DNA of 64,000 nt from Shewanella litorisediminis. Lineage in GTDB: Bacteria > Pseudomonadota > Gammaproteobacteria > Enterobacterales > Shewanellaceae. The position numbers and the translations under genes are program-made. Position 1 is the first letter of the stretch. Each line of letters starts with the position of its first letter. The notes under the pieces were generated by a model. It worked only from the letters and a program-made list of their open reading frames with translations. It made no database searches and had not been told where the DNA came from. This document shows positions 8,137-17,010 of this stretch, piece by piece. The DNA lies in assembly GCF_016834455.1 (NCBI RefSeq), contig NZ_CP069213.1, forward strand, positions 2,480,501 to 2,544,500, written 5' to 3'.

Positions 8137-10617
8137 TTAGTCACAGGCTTTAAGTACGCTGGCATCGTTCACCAGAATGGTGGCCGTGCCTGCTGAAGCC
8201 GACTTGGCAAAACCTGCTACCTGCCACTGCATCTCTGCTGTCGCGGCGGCGGCCTTACCATCGGTGGCACCATTCTCACTCGGGTCCACGATAGAGCTGT
8301 GATGTCCCTTGATAAAGCGCACTGCACCGCCGCCCTGCGCCGTGGTGTCACGACACTCCAGCCCCAGATTGGCAATCAGGGGTTCAGTACCCGACAGCGG
8401 GAAGCCTTCCACGCTGTTTGGCAGTACCTGATCCGGCAGGTTACCGTTACCGTCACCGACCACCTCAATCAGGTGAACCGGCAAACCAGTGGCTTTCAGC
8501 ATGCCCGCATGGTTAACCGGGTCGATGGAGTCCACACCGGTTTGGATGGCAAATGCGAAGGTAGGGATAAAACCGTCATAAACCTGCTGTACCAAGGCCG
8601 CATATTCAGGGCTGCCTGGCTCATAACCTGCTGTGTTGGCGGCATCCACCATGGCCTGGAACTCAGACGTACCGGTAATGGTATTAAAGAGCACAGGGCC
8701 GAAGGTCGCGGAGCCCGCAAAGGCGCCAGCCAAGCCACCAGCAGGCGCTACCAGAGAAGCCGCGGTGATGGCATAGGGATTGGGCAACTGAGTACCCGTG
8801 GTTGGGTCCACCAGCCCGGTAGAGGCATAGGTCGCAAAGTTGGTGTTTACAATGCCGCCAAGGCTCAGGCCCTGGGAAGACACCTTGGACACATCGAATA
8901 CCTGAGACTGGTTGTTGGCGGCCAAATATTGCGCCATGCCAGTGAGGGCCAAACGCACGCCCAGATGGTCAGCCACGGCCTGACGGAAGTTATCCCGCAC
9001 CGACAGTGAGCTTGCGATATTCACAAACACCAGCGGTGAACCATTTTTGAACGCATCGGGTTTACCAACCACAGGACCAAATGAAGGATCGGTCGCTGAG
9101 ACCTCATAGATACCGTCTTTGTTGGCATCAAAGGAACGATCGCCGTGGAGCGGCATATCGATGGCGACAGTGGCCACACCGGCCGCCGCATAGGTACCCG
9201 CGTAGGCGAGCGCCATCTCTTTACCGCCACCCAGACCATGCATGGCAATATTCACTGGCCAGCCATTGGCTGGAGGCACAAAGGCCTGGCCCTGAGCTTC
9301 GGTAAAGGCCTTCAGCTTGGCAGCGTTGGGCAGAGTGATTAGCACAGAGACACTTTCGTAGGTCTTGGGCGCTGGAATGGGGTTGAACTTGGTGACATGG
9401 CGGGTTTTATCCGCAGGCGTACCATCATCAAGCTTAAACTGCTTTCCGGCCAGCAGCGCCGGGTTTGCCAGCGCCGCAGCAGGGTCTTCAATGCCCTGCG
9501 CCATAGCCTGGGCACCAAAGTTCTGTTGGCTCAGAGTACCGGCCTGCAGTGCCAGCAGCACAGACACGGGGCTGTCACCCAGGGCAGTCCAGCGGCCGTT
9601 AATCTTGGGCGCCATGTCAGCGGTCAAACAGCCGTTGGCGGAACAATCGCTGTATACGGGTAGCTTGATTTTGGCAACGTACACATCAGCCAGATCAGAC
9701 AGTACATAGGGCAGCCCCATTTCTGGGCTCAAGCCTGCCATTTGCGCCACTGTCATCCCGGTTGGGGTTGGAAACATATCAAACGAAGGCTTGAACGCAT
9801 CGTTGCTGGCCATCAGCAACTTCAGTGTCTCGTAGGCTGGGTTAACCGACTGGGTGGTAAACAGGCTCGAGTAGGTGATGCTGGCCTTGTCCACGCCTTT
9901 GGATTCGAGGGCATTTTCGTAGCTGTTAATCAGCGCCTGCAGACCACGCTGCGCTTCGGTGCCCAGTGGATAGCTGTTGATATCCATCTTCACCGAACCA
10001 TAAGTAGAAGAAGCTGCAACTGGACGGTTTTCAGAGTCTTCAATCAGATTGGTGGTGGCGTAAATATATGATTGACCGGCTTTCAGAGGCTTTAAGGGCA
10101 CAATCACTATCTTATTGCCTACAGCCTGACTGACAAAATCGACACCAAACTGCAGCTCATCGCCAATCTTACAGGCAGATACCGAAGGCGCCGCTTTACA
10201 CTCTGCATCCGAGGAGAGTGCGCCGCCCACTGTGGCTTCAAACACGCGCACCGCACCGGGCTGGAATACGGAGGCTGCATTCAGGGACAGCAGGTTACCG
10301 CTGTGATCTCTGGACGGGGCAAAATCAATGCTGATGGGCTGAGTAGTAGACCAGCCATCGAGTGCGCCAATGGCGTACTGAGGGTTGGTGTAATCACCGC
10401 CTTCTTCACCGGGAATGGCCAGGGTACCGTCGAGAGTGCCACTGAACAGTAGATCGCTTGGCAGTGGTACCTTGCCGGCAGTGGGATCAAACACCAGGTG
10501 GGACTCGGGGATCAGCGGCTCTATATTATCCCTGAGCTCATTGACACTATCCTCGCCACCACAGCCGCTGAGGCCCAGAGCCGAGGCGATTGCTACTCCC
10601 AAAATGAGTCTTTTCAT
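8137..10617 (-). CDS. Lipoprotein lipase of the Pla-1/cef (VolA-like) family
   Basis: 826 residues. The N-terminal lipobox LSGC (Cys19) predicts a lipid-anchored exported protein. Family features are the early LVFDPTAGKVPLPSDLLFSGT block, the HGLGGGKEMAL oxyanion region, DMPLHGDRSFDANKDG, and the nucleophile elbow QGLSLGG with Ser585. A C-terminal KGHHSSIVDP probably supplies the catalytic His. It matches the Pla-1/cef extracellular lipase family (TIGR03502), to which Vibrio VolA belongs; VolA is a surface-exposed lysophospholipase. Surface location and lipid use are inferred from that family. A GGGGAAAA ribosome-binding site precedes the ATG. Its neighbours sohB and yciK are on separate transcripts. 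Confidence 0.9.
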   Translation of the reverse strand: MKRLILGVAIASALGLSGCGGEDSVNELRDNIEPLIPESHLVFDPTAGKVPLPSDLLFSGTLDGTLAIPGEEGGDYTNPQYAIGALDGWSTTQPISIDFAPSRDHSGNLLSLNAASVFQPGAVRVFEATVGGALSSDAECKAAPSVSACKIGDELQFGVDFVSQAVGNKIVIVPLKPLKAGQSYIYATTNLIEDSENRPVAASSTYGSVKMDINSYPLGTEAQRGLQALINSYENALESKGVDKASITYSSLFTTQSVNPAYETLKLLMASNDAFKPSFDMFPTPTGMTVAQMAGLSPEMGLPYVLSDLADVYVAKIKLPVYSDCSANGCLTADMAPKINGRWTALGDSPVSVLLALQAGTLSQQNFGAQAMAQGIEDPAAALANPALLAGKQFKLDDGTPADKTRHVTKFNPIPAPKTYESVSVLITLPNAAKLKAFTEAQGQAFVPPANGWPVNIAMHGLGGGKEMALAYAGTYAAAGVATVAIDMPLHGDRSFDANKDGIYEVSATDPSFGPVVGKPDAFKNGSPLVFVNIASSLSVRDNFRQAVADHLGVRLALTGMAQYLAANNQSQVFDVSKVSSQGLSLGGIVNTNFATYASTGLVDPTTGTQLPNPYAITAASLVAPAGGLAGAFAGSATFGPVLFNTITGTSEFQAMVDAANTAGYEPGSPEYAALVQQVYDGFIPTFAFAIQTGVDSIDPVNHAGMLKATGLPVHLIEVVGDGNGNLPDQVLPNSVEGFPLSGTEPLIANLGLECRDTTAQGGGAVRFIKGHHSSIVDPSENGATDGKAAAATAEMQWQVAGFAKSASAGTATILVNDASVLKACD

Positions 10618-10620
10618 CTT

Positions 10621-10660
10621 TTTTCCCCAAATCTTGTTGTAATAATTTTGTTTTCCCCAA
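10621..10660. repeat. Two direct repeats spaced 30 bp upstream of the lipase gene
   Basis: TTTTCCCCAA occurs at 10621-10630 and, identical, at 10651-10660. The start-to-start distance of 30 bp is close to three helical turns. The first copy overlaps the lipase ribosome-binding site on the minus strand. It could be a duplicated control site or chance. Confidence 0.45.
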
Positions 10661-10879
10661 GAAATTGGTCACAATAGCCCGTATTGCGATGCCAACCGGA
10701 CTTATTAAATGTCCGTAACTCGTTTCAACTTAACGCAAAAATATTGAGTTCGCTACAATTTTGTCACACTGCGCAATGAAGTGAACACCCAATAAACAGT
10801 CAATTGTTTTAAACAGCTGTATGACTCATAAAATCCCTCAGTAAAGACGGGAAGTTGCGCCAAGAGGAAGTTTAAATCC

Positions 10880-11617
10880 ATGTTGGAATATAAAGTTGCC
10901 CCCGATGCTCTGAAAGGCAAAACAATTCTGGTTACCGGTGCCGGTGACGGTATCGGTCGCGCTGCGGCGCTGGCGTATGCCGCCCACGGTGCCACCGTGA
11001 TCCTGCTGGGCCGGACAGTGAAGAAACTCGAATCCGTTTATGATGAAATCGAAGCGGCAGGCCACCCTACTCCAGCCATAGTGCCTTTGGATATGAAAGG
11101 CGCCACAGAGCAAAACTACCGCGACATGGCCGACACCATCGAAGAGCAGTTTGGCCATCTCGATGGCGTGCTGCATAACGCCAGTGTGCTGGGCGTGCTT
11201 GGTCCGTTCGAACACATTGATTTGGCGTCCCTCGAAGAAGTCATGAAGGTCAACGTGACCGCTCAGGCCATGATGACCAAGCATCTGCTCAAGGTACTGC
11301 GTAAAGCGCCAGCCGCCTCGGTGATTTTCACTTCCAGCGGTGTTGGTCGTACCGGCCGTGCCTACTGGGGCCCTTATGCCTTCTCCAAGTTTGCCACCGA
11401 AGGCATGATGCAGGTGCTCGCCCACGAGTGTGATGGCACCAACGTGCGAGCCAATTCAATCAACCCGGGCGCAACCCGCACCAAGATGCGTGCCAATGCC
11501 TATCCGGGTGAAGATCCGCAAACCCTGAAAACCGCCGAAGAACTGATGCCGCTGTATGTATACCTGATGGCAGACGACAGCAAAGACCAGAATGGTCAGG
11601 CCTTCAGCGCACAATAA
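10880..11617 (+). CDS. yciK: YciK family short-chain dehydrogenase
   Basis: 245 residues with the short-chain dehydrogenase/reductase pattern. The cofactor-binding TGAGDGIG is near residues 20-27. The NAS (HNASVLG) motif is near 89-95, the catalytic Ser is in FTSSGVGR near 142, and the YAFSK (Tyr-x-x-x-Lys) motif is near 160. The family sequence is close to E. coli YciK, a cytoplasmic NAD(P)-dependent oxidoreductase of unsettled substrate. A GAGGAAG ribosome-binding site lies 6-13 bases before the ATG. It is divergent from the lipase gene across a 262-base AT-rich region and ends at a clear terminator. Confidence 0.9.
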   Translation: MLEYKVAPDALKGKTILVTGAGDGIGRAAALAYAAHGATVILLGRTVKKLESVYDEIEAAGHPTPAIVPLDMKGATEQNYRDMADTIEEQFGHLDGVLHNASVLGVLGPFEHIDLASLEEVMKVNVTAQAMMTKHLLKVLRKAPAASVIFTSSGVGRTGRAYWGPYAFSKFATEGMMQVLAHECDGTNVRANSINPGATRTKMRANAYPGEDPQTLKTAEELMPLYVYLMADDSKDQNGQAFSAQ

Positions 11618-11629
11618 GCTGTATTGACA

Positions 11630-11653
11630 AGGCCCGCTGAAGCGGGCTTTTTT
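11630..11653 (+). terminator. Intrinsic terminator of yciK
   Basis: GCCCGC and GCGGGC with a TGAA loop are followed by a seven-base T-run, 13 bases after the stop. Confidence 0.87.
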
Positions 11654-11692
11654 ATGTTTATTCTCAGCCAAATACAATAAAGACCAAAGACT

Positions 11693-12601
11693 ATGACAGC
11701 TCCCTACCCCATTGGCACACCGGGTAAGCCCTGGAATGATGCCGACAAACAAGCCTGGTTTGAAGCCCAGACCGTTAAACGCAGCTATCAGGACGAGGTG
11801 CTGTCACGCATCCTTCCCCTGAGCGCAAATTTTGAGCTTATCAATTACGGTGCCCTTTCCATCGATGCCGGACGCTTCCCGCTCTACGCCCTGAAAAACC
11901 AGTGGCAGCCTGGCCTGCCGCTGGCGCTGGTAACAGGTGGTGTTCACGGGTATGAAACCAGCGGCGTACAGGGGGCGCTGGACTTTTTACATCAGGATGC
12001 CAAAGACTATCAGGGCAAGGTGAACCTGCTGGTTGCCCCTTGCGTGAGCCCCTGGGGTTACGAAATCATCAATCGCTGGAACCCCAAAGCGGTCGACCCC
12101 AACCGCTCCTTCGTGGAAAACAGTCCATCTGAGGAGTCAGCCGCTCTGCTCAAACTGGTCGCGCCTCATAAGTCTGACTTTGTGCTGCATATCGACCTGC
12201 ATGAGACCACAGACACAGACGAAACCGAGTTTCGCCCGGCACTGGCCGCCCGTGATGGCAAAGATTACGAGCCCGATGTTATCCCCGATGGCTTTTATCT
12301 GGTGGGCGACAGCGATAATCCCCAGGAAGCCTTCCAAAAAGCAATTATCGAGGCGGTGGAAAAGGTCACCCATATTGCGCCCCCCGATGACAAGGGCAAG
12401 ATTATCGGCTCACCTGTGGTGCAACATGGCGTCATTAACTATCCAGTGAAAAAGCTCGGCCTGTGCGCCGGCATAACCGATGCGGTCTATACCACCACCA
12501 CAGAAGTGTATCCCGACAGCCCGAAAGCCACCGCTGAAGAATGCAATGCCGCCCAGGTGGCAGCCATTCGAGCCGCACTGGACTTTATGCTGGCAAATTG
12601 A
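11693..12601 (+). CDS. M14 family metallocarboxypeptidase-like protein
   Basis: 302 residues, no signal peptide. The zinc-site pattern of M14 carboxypeptidases is visible: His85-Gly-Tyr-Glu88 (HxxE) in GGVHGYETSG, then His166/His170 in HIDLHETTD as the third ligand, and late TTEVYPDS as a candidate for the catalytic Glu. An N-R-W/D-P-N-R-S stretch corresponds to the substrate-binding Asn-Arg. The protein is probably a cytoplasmic peptidase or amidohydrolase of the succinylglutamate desuccinylase-like branch, since nothing suggests export. Its substrate cannot be told from sequence. It stands alone between the yciK terminator and a bidirectional terminator shared with rluB. Confidence 0.82.
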   Translation: MTAPYPIGTPGKPWNDADKQAWFEAQTVKRSYQDEVLSRILPLSANFELINYGALSIDAGRFPLYALKNQWQPGLPLALVTGGVHGYETSGVQGALDFLHQDAKDYQGKVNLLVAPCVSPWGYEIINRWNPKAVDPNRSFVENSPSEESAALLKLVAPHKSDFVLHIDLHETTDTDETEFRPALAARDGKDYEPDVIPDGFYLVGDSDNPQEAFQKAIIEAVEKVTHIAPPDDKGKIIGSPVVQHGVINYPVKKLGLCAGITDAVYTTTTEVYPDSPKATAEECNAAQVAAIRAALDFMLAN

Positions 12602-12670
12602 GGTGACCCGGGCAAAAGTACCAAGCTGACCACTTGTACTACCTGAACCTTGCCAAAACGTAAGAAACAC

Positions 12671-12695
12671 AAAAGGCCGCATAAGCGGCCTTTTT
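12671..12695. terminator. Bidirectional terminator between the M14 gene and rluB
   Basis: AAAAGGCCGC and GCGGCCTTTTT form a stem with an ATAA-type loop, with A-run on one side and T-run on the other. It can end both convergent transcripts. Confidence 0.85.
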
Positions 12696-12724
12696 ACTGA
12701 GGTACTCAACGCCTGAAGGCGGGA

Positions 12725-13612
12725 TTAACTGCGGGTACGAGTCGGCTTGGGGCGTTTTGAGCCGGTGGCAGCGCCTACCTTGCTCTTACGCACTGCGCGG
12801 CGAATTTTGGCACTGCGCACCTGAGACGCACGGGCAACGCTGTGCTTGTCGGCGCCAATCATGGAGCGGGTTTCAGGATCCATACCGGCCAGCTGACGCA
12901 GGTAGTTGACCTGCTCCAGCGGCAATTCAATCCAACCACCACGGGGCAGGGTCTTCGGCAGTTCAATCATCCCGTAACGCACACGGATAAGACGGCTTAC
13001 CTGCACTTCCTGGGATTCCCACAGGCGGCGCACTTCACGGTTACGCCCTTCGCGCAGCCCCACGTGCCACCATTGGTTAACACCTTCACCACCGGCTGCC
13101 TTCACGTAATCAAACTGCGCCGGACCGTCTTCGAGCATCACGCCGGTACGCAGCTTTTGAATGGTAAAGTCGTTCACTTCACCGAAGGTACGCACGGCAT
13201 ATTCACGGTCAACCTCGTTGGACGGGTGCATCAGGCGGTTAGCCAGCTCACCGTCAGAGGTAAACAACAAAAGCCCGGAGGTATTGATATCCAAACGACC
13301 CACAGCAACCCAACGGGCATCCCGCAGCTTTGGCAGACGGTCAAACACGGTTGGGCGGCCTTCGGGGTCTTTGCGCGAGCAAATCTCGCCCTCAGGCTTG
13401 TGATAGGCCAGCACACGACAGATGATGTCGTCGGCCGACTTGATGGACACCAGGCGGCCGTCGAGGCGCACTTTGGCGTCGGCATCCACCCGGTCTCCGA
13501 GGTTGGCGATTTCGCCGTTAATACTCACTCGTCCTGCAGCAATCCATGCCTCCATCTCACGACGGGAGCCATGGCCTGCACGGGCCAAGACTTTCTGCAA
13601 CTTTTCACTCAT
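12725..13612 (-). CDS. rluB: 23S rRNA pseudouridine(2605) synthase RluB
   Basis: 295 residues. An S4 RNA-binding domain occupies residues 1-60 ([16 protein letters not shown]). The RsuA-family catalytic domain follows, with the active-site Asp108 in [14 protein letters not shown]. The enzyme isomerises uridine 2605 of 23S rRNA in the large subunit. The C-terminal tail after residue 260 is Lys/Arg-rich, as is common in RluB. The gene overlaps the end of scpB by 8 bases and is transcribed after scpA-scpB, the order seen in many gammaproteobacteria. AGGAAG precedes the ATG by about nine bases. Confidence 0.93.
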   Translation of the reverse strand: MSEKLQKVLARAGHGSRREMEAWIAAGRVSINGEIANLGDRVDADAKVRLDGRLVSIKSADDIICRVLAYHKPEGEICSRKDPEGRPTVFDRLPKLRDARWVAVGRLDINTSGLLLFTSDGELANRLMHPSNEVDREYAVRTFGEVNDFTIQKLRTGVMLEDGPAQFDYVKAAGGEGVNQWWHVGLREGRNREVRRLWESQEVQVSRLIRVRYGMIELPKTLPRGGWIELPLEQVNYLRQLAGMDPETRSMIGADKHSVARASQVRSAKIRRAVRKSKVGAATGSKRPKPTRTRS

Positions 13613-14201
13613 GAGTTAATTCTTCCTGCGTATTTGGTAATTCAGTTTGTTTGCCAAATAACGCATCCAATGACTCCAGATCCGCCAGCGCCGGTAATGA
13701 CGCCAGATTATCCAAGCCAAAATAGGCCAAAAATTCTGAAGTAGTGGCGTAAAGTGCCGGACGACCGGGAACCTCTTTATGCCCTACCACTCTGATCCAT
13801 CGACGATCAGATAAGGTTTTCAGGATGTGGCTTCCAAGCGCAACACCCCTCACCTGTTCAATATCGCCCCGGGTTACGGGTTGGCGGTAAGCTATCACCG
13901 CCAATGTTTCCAGGGTTGCCCGCGAATACTTGGGCGCCTTTTCCTGCCACAGGGTCTGCAAGTAAGGGTTCAGGGTTTCCTGGGTCTGGAAGCGATATCC
14001 GCCTGCCACTTTCACCAGGTTGACCCCACGTTCCTGATAATCGACCACCAGCTCGGCGATGACGGCACTGATCCTTTCCCGGGAGACGGCAAAGGGCGCC
14101 AGCACACCTTCTCGCAAGGCTTTGATGGTCATCGGCTTTTGCTGCACAAACAGACAAGCCTCTATCAATTGTTTCAGCTGTAAGTGACTAATCTGCGCCA
14201 T
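13605..14201 (-). CDS. scpB: Segregation and condensation protein B
   Basis: 198 residues, a typical length for ScpB. The family's paired winged-helix layout is visible: [22 protein letters not shown] in the first domain and [24 protein letters not shown] in the second, the latter being the strongest ScpB signature. ScpB dimers bind ScpA, and together they form the kleisin part of an SMC condensin. MukBEF is the more common system in enterics and Vibrio, so scpAB here is consistent with the alternative lineages. The gene shares the TGATG junction with scpA. Confidence 0.93.
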   Translation of the reverse strand: MAQISHLQLKQLIEACLFVQQKPMTIKALREGVLAPFAVSRERISAVIAELVVDYQERGVNLVKVAGGYRFQTQETLNPYLQTLWQEKAPKYSRATLETLAVIAYRQPVTRGDIEQVRGVALGSHILKTLSDRRWIRVVGHKEVPGRPALYATTSEFLAYFGLDNLASLPALADLESLDALFGKQTELPNTQEELTHE

Positions 14202-14989
14202 CAGGTCGCCTTCACGTAAATGCCGCTGAGGGGTTCGGCCTGGTACAGCTCAACCAGGGTTTCCTTCACCAATTCCATCAGCGCAAGAAAACTGACCACT
14301 ACACCGCCACGGCCTTCTTCCGGCTTGAAAAGTGCCGTAAAGGGCATGAAGTGTTCATGATCCAGTTTGGCTAAAATTTCGCTCATTCGCTCCCGGGTAG
14401 AGAGCACTTCTTTTTTCACCTGGTGGTGTTCAAAGGCAGACGCGCGTTTAAGCACTTCAGCAAAGGCCATTGCCAGTTCTTTCAGTGAGACATCCGGCGG
14501 AATGACTTCAGGCTTAAGCCCGGGGGCTGCCTGAGCTTCTGCCTGGTGCACGTCGCGCTCGAGCCGCGGCAGTTCGTCGAGCTTAAATGCCGCCTCTCGA
14601 ATCGCCTCATAGGCCTTGAGCTGCTTGATAAGCCGGACCCGCGGGTCTTCTTCCTCGTCGTCTTCCACCGCCATTTTGGGCAATAGCAGTCGCGACTTAA
14701 TTTCCGCCAGGGTAGCCGCCATCACCAGGTAATCGGCAGCAAGCTCAATCCGTGCATCGGTCAGCAGCCGGATGTACTCCAGGTACTGAGCCGCTATCAG
14801 GGTCAGAGGCAGTTCTATCACATCGAGCTTTTGCTTTCGGATAAGGTAAAGCAGCAAGTCGAGCGGACCTTCAAAGGCCTCCAGGAACACTTCAAGCGCT
14901 TCCGGTGGAATAAAGAGATCGGCGGGCAACTCCCTGACGGGCTCCCCACGAACCACCGCAAGTGGCAAACTTTGCTGAATGCCTTGCAT
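14201..14989 (-). CDS. scpA: Segregation and condensation protein A (kleisin)
   Basis: 262 residues. The N-terminal kleisin signature is clear: LEAFEGPLDLLLYLIRKQKLDVIELPLT (residues about 34-61), then AADYLVMAATLAEIKSRLLLP. The C-terminal winged helix follows an acidic middle segment (EDDEEEDPRVRL). ScpA bridges SMC heads and binds ScpB in chromosome compaction. The start codon has GGAGG seven bases upstream, so this is the first gene of the scpA-scpB-rluB unit. The gap of about 190 bases to yciO contains no recognisable gene. Confidence 0.93.
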   Translation of the reverse strand: MQGIQQSLPLAVVRGEPVRELPADLFIPPEALEVFLEAFEGPLDLLLYLIRKQKLDVIELPLTLIAAQYLEYIRLLTDARIELAADYLVMAATLAEIKSRLLLPKMAVEDDEEEDPRVRLIKQLKAYEAIREAAFKLDELPRLERDVHQAEAQAAPGLKPEVIPPDVSLKELAMAFAEVLKRASAFEHHQVKKEVLSTRERMSEILAKLDHEHFMPFTALFKPEEGRGGVVVSFLALMELVKETLVELYQAEPLSGIYVKAT

Positions 14990-15179
14990 CCGTCCTCCAG
15001 GCTACCTAAAGGCCAACCTCTTACCAAAAAACCGCGCTTTTACAATGCGTAAGAGGCTCAATTCTCCCGGTTTTCAGCACCGTCCCCATTATCGGACACG
15101 AAAGCGCGCGATTATACGCGAAAACAGCTCTTCTTAAAAGCAAAGCCGCGTGAAAGCAAAACAGTCCGGACGCGTGCCA

Positions 15180-15800
15180 TTACAGAAATGGACTGATATC
15201 CCCGGCACCTTCCCTGAGCACCGCGAAGGTGTCTTCGGACATGTCCACCACAGTGGTTGGACTCTCACCGAGGTAACCTCCGTTGAGAATAGCCTCCACC
15301 TGATGTTCGAGCAGGTCGCGGATATGTTCGGGATCCGACTCGGCAAATTCCTGACCGGGCATCACCAAACTGGTGGACATCAAAGGCTCGCCAAGTGCTT
15401 CGAGCAGTGCCAGGGCTATCACGTTGTCGGGCACACGGATACCGATGGTTTTCTTCTTGTCGTTTTGCAAACGGCGCGGCACTTCTTTGGTGGCCTTGAA
15501 AATAAAGGTGTAAGGTCCGGGCGTGCAGTGTTTCACCAGGCGAAAGGCCTGATTCTCGACCCTGGCATAGGTCGCAATTTCAGACAGGTCACGGCACATC
15601 AGCGAGAAGTGATGGTCCTGCTCCATCTGACGGATACGCACGATACGTTCCATGGCGTTTTTATCGCCAATCAGGCAGCCAAGGGCATAGCCCGAGTCGG
15701 TGGGATACACAATCACGCCGCCGCTTCTGAGAATATTGACTGCCTGATCTATCAGGCGTTTTTGAGGATTCACCTCATGCACGTAAAAAAATTGACTCAT
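15180..15800 (-). CDS. yciO: YciO, Sua5/YrdC-like protein
   Basis: 206 residues. The fold is that of the Sua5/YciO/YrdC family, with the KR-I-x-x-AVNILRSGGVIVYPTDSGYALGC block, R-I-R-x-M-x-x-x-HHFSLMC, PGPYTFIFKAT and the IGIRVPDN loop. YciO is a paralogue of the threonylcarbamoyl-adenylate synthase TsaC. Its cellular role is less certain than TsaC's, so no tRNA-modifying role is claimed. The start overlaps the rnm stop by four bases (ATGA), so the two are translationally coupled, as in E. coli-like gene orders beside trp. Confidence 0.9.
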   Translation of the reverse strand: MSQFFYVHEVNPQKRLIDQAVNILRSGGVIVYPTDSGYALGCLIGDKNAMERIVRIRQMEQDHHFSLMCRDLSEIATYARVENQAFRLVKHCTPGPYTFIFKATKEVPRRLQNDKKKTIGIRVPDNVIALALLEALGEPLMSTSLVMPGQEFAESDPEHIRDLLEHQVEAILNGGYLGESPTTVVDMSEDTFAVLREGAGDISPFL

Positions 15801-16657
15801 TCCCTCGTCCCCCAGAGTTCGGTTTGCCAGACCCAGGTCACACCCTGTGGTCGGTAAAGATTTTTGCCCAGCTCGACAAAGCTGCCGGGAAAATGAAAAT
15901 CGCTGCCCAGGCTGCCGTATAAGCCGTTGAGATGGGACAGTGCCACCAAATTGGCCCTGTCCTCCAATGTTTGCTGCCCCAGCACCACTTCCATGGCATC
16001 GCCGTCAGCTTCTTTAAACTCCCGCACCAGCTTTTTCAGCCACTTGGCTGACATTTTATAGCCACTGGGGTGAGCAAGCACGGCCACACCGCCGGCGCGA
16101 TGAACAATCGCAATGGCAGACGCCATATCGCCCCAGTTATTGGGCACATAGCCGGTTTTGTTGCGGGCCAGAAAGCGCTTGAATACCCCGGCCATGTCGG
16201 TTGCAATACCCCGCTCAACGAGCACCCTTGCATAATGGCCACGGCTGACCGCCGCGTTCCCGGCCAGTTGCTTTGCCGCCTCAAAGGTGCCGTCGATACC
16301 GGCCTTGGCCAGACGATTACCTATTTCACGGGCGCGGATTTCCCGAAGCTCCCGTTGCCGCGCAAGAAACGCCTGCAACTCAGGGTGATGCCGGTCCACC
16401 TGAAGCGCCACTATGTGGATATCGTAACTGTGCCAACGGGTTGAAATTTCCACCCCGTCAACCAATTCGAGCGGCGACTGGGACGCATTGTTGGCGCCGT
16501 GGGCTTCTTCAAGTCCGTCGAGGGTGTCGTGGTCGGTTATTGCAAGCAAATTCACGCCGCGTTCGATGGCGCGTGTAACCACATCCGAGGGCGAAAGTTG
16601 TCCGTCGGAGGCTGTGGTGTGGCAGTGGAGATCAACCAAATAATTTTCATCGTTCAT
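15797..16657 (-). CDS. rnm: RNase AM (YciV), PHP-domain 5'-3' exoribonuclease
   Basis: 286 residues of the polymerase-and-histidinol-phosphatase (PHP) fold. Metal-binding motifs are DLHCHTTASDG (residues 9-19), ITDHDT near 40, GVEIS near 67, and the late AHPSGY and GSDFH motifs. The E. coli homologue trims 5' ends of rRNAs and also hydrolyses 3',5'-nucleotide bisphosphates. The gene is divergent from trpL-trpE across a 176-base region, and yciO follows with a four-base overlap. All metal ligands of the family appear intact. Confidence 0.92.
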   Translation of the reverse strand: MNDENYLVDLHCHTTASDGQLSPSDVVTRAIERGVNLLAITDHDTLDGLEEAHGANNASQSPLELVDGVEISTRWHSYDIHIVALQVDRHHPELQAFLARQRELREIRAREIGNRLAKAGIDGTFEAAKQLAGNAAVSRGHYARVLVERGIATDMAGVFKRFLARNKTGYVPNNWGDMASAIAIVHRAGGVAVLAHPSGYKMSAKWLKKLVREFKEADGDAMEVVLGQQTLEDRANLVALSHLNGLYGSLGSDFHFPGSFVELGKNLYRPQGVTWVWQTELWGTRE

Positions 16658-16768
16658 GGGCTTATTCTACTTGAAAGCATTATGAAAAGCGCCTCAAACT
16701 TTCAGTCCTTCCCGCCCCCAATCGATGGCAGAATCAGTGAGTTCGCATAGATTATGATAAATATTCAA

Positions 16769-16800
16769 TTGACAATCCCCACCGGCTGGGTTTTTCTATA
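16769..16800 (+). promoter_or_regulatory. Probable trp operon promoter
   Basis: A perfect -35 hexamer TTGACA at 16769-16774 is followed, after an 18-20 base spacer, by a T-rich TTTTTCTATA that would serve as a weak -10. It lies 34 bases before the trp leader peptide start. I see no convincing TrpR operator; the spacer reads CCCCACCGGCTGGG. Confidence 0.5.
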
Positions 16801-16833
16801 GGCCAACAACGAATTTCACAAGATAAACGCAAC

Positions 16834-16899
16834 ATGAACCCAATCATTGCTTCTTTCATCAACTGGTGGTGGCACTTCCCCAATACGCGGGTGGTGTGA
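16834..16899 (+). CDS. trpL: trp operon leader peptide
   Basis: A 21-residue open frame runs from ATG to TGA and contains three consecutive tryptophan codons (INWWWHF). Forty bases after its stop is a strong terminator, itself before trpE. This is the classic layout of ribosome-mediated attenuation: stalling at the Trp codons would free downstream RNA to form an antiterminator. A plausible competing segment is GCGGG at 16887-16891, overlapping the end of the frame, which could pair with CCCGC of the terminator's left arm. The frame is too short for most gene finders. No good ribosome-binding site is seen. Confidence 0.88.
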   Translation: MNPIIASFINWWWHFPNTRVV

Positions 16900-16938
16900 A
16901 GCTTGGTGTGCGTTTAACAGACACAAGATTCATCGAAA

Positions 16939-16963
16939 AGGCCCGCACTACGCGGGCCTTTTT
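16939..16963 (+). terminator. trp attenuator
   Basis: AAGGCCCGC and GCGGGCCTT pair with an ACTAC-type loop and are followed by a T-run. It lies between trpL and trpE and is the terminator arm of the attenuation switch. Confidence 0.88.
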
Positions 16964-17010
16964 GCATCTGGCCCGGGGAAAAGCGGCATAAAAACTTGAA
17001 GGATAACCGG

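Noticed and set aside
12842..13744. 300-codon plus-strand frame opposite rluB/scpB
   Set aside because: The minus strand carries clear RluB and ScpB motifs, including a catalytic Asp; the opposite frame shows no family.
16996..17010. TTG start for trpE five codons upstream
   Set aside because: That TTG overlaps the GAAGGA ribosome-binding site that serves the ATG at 17011.
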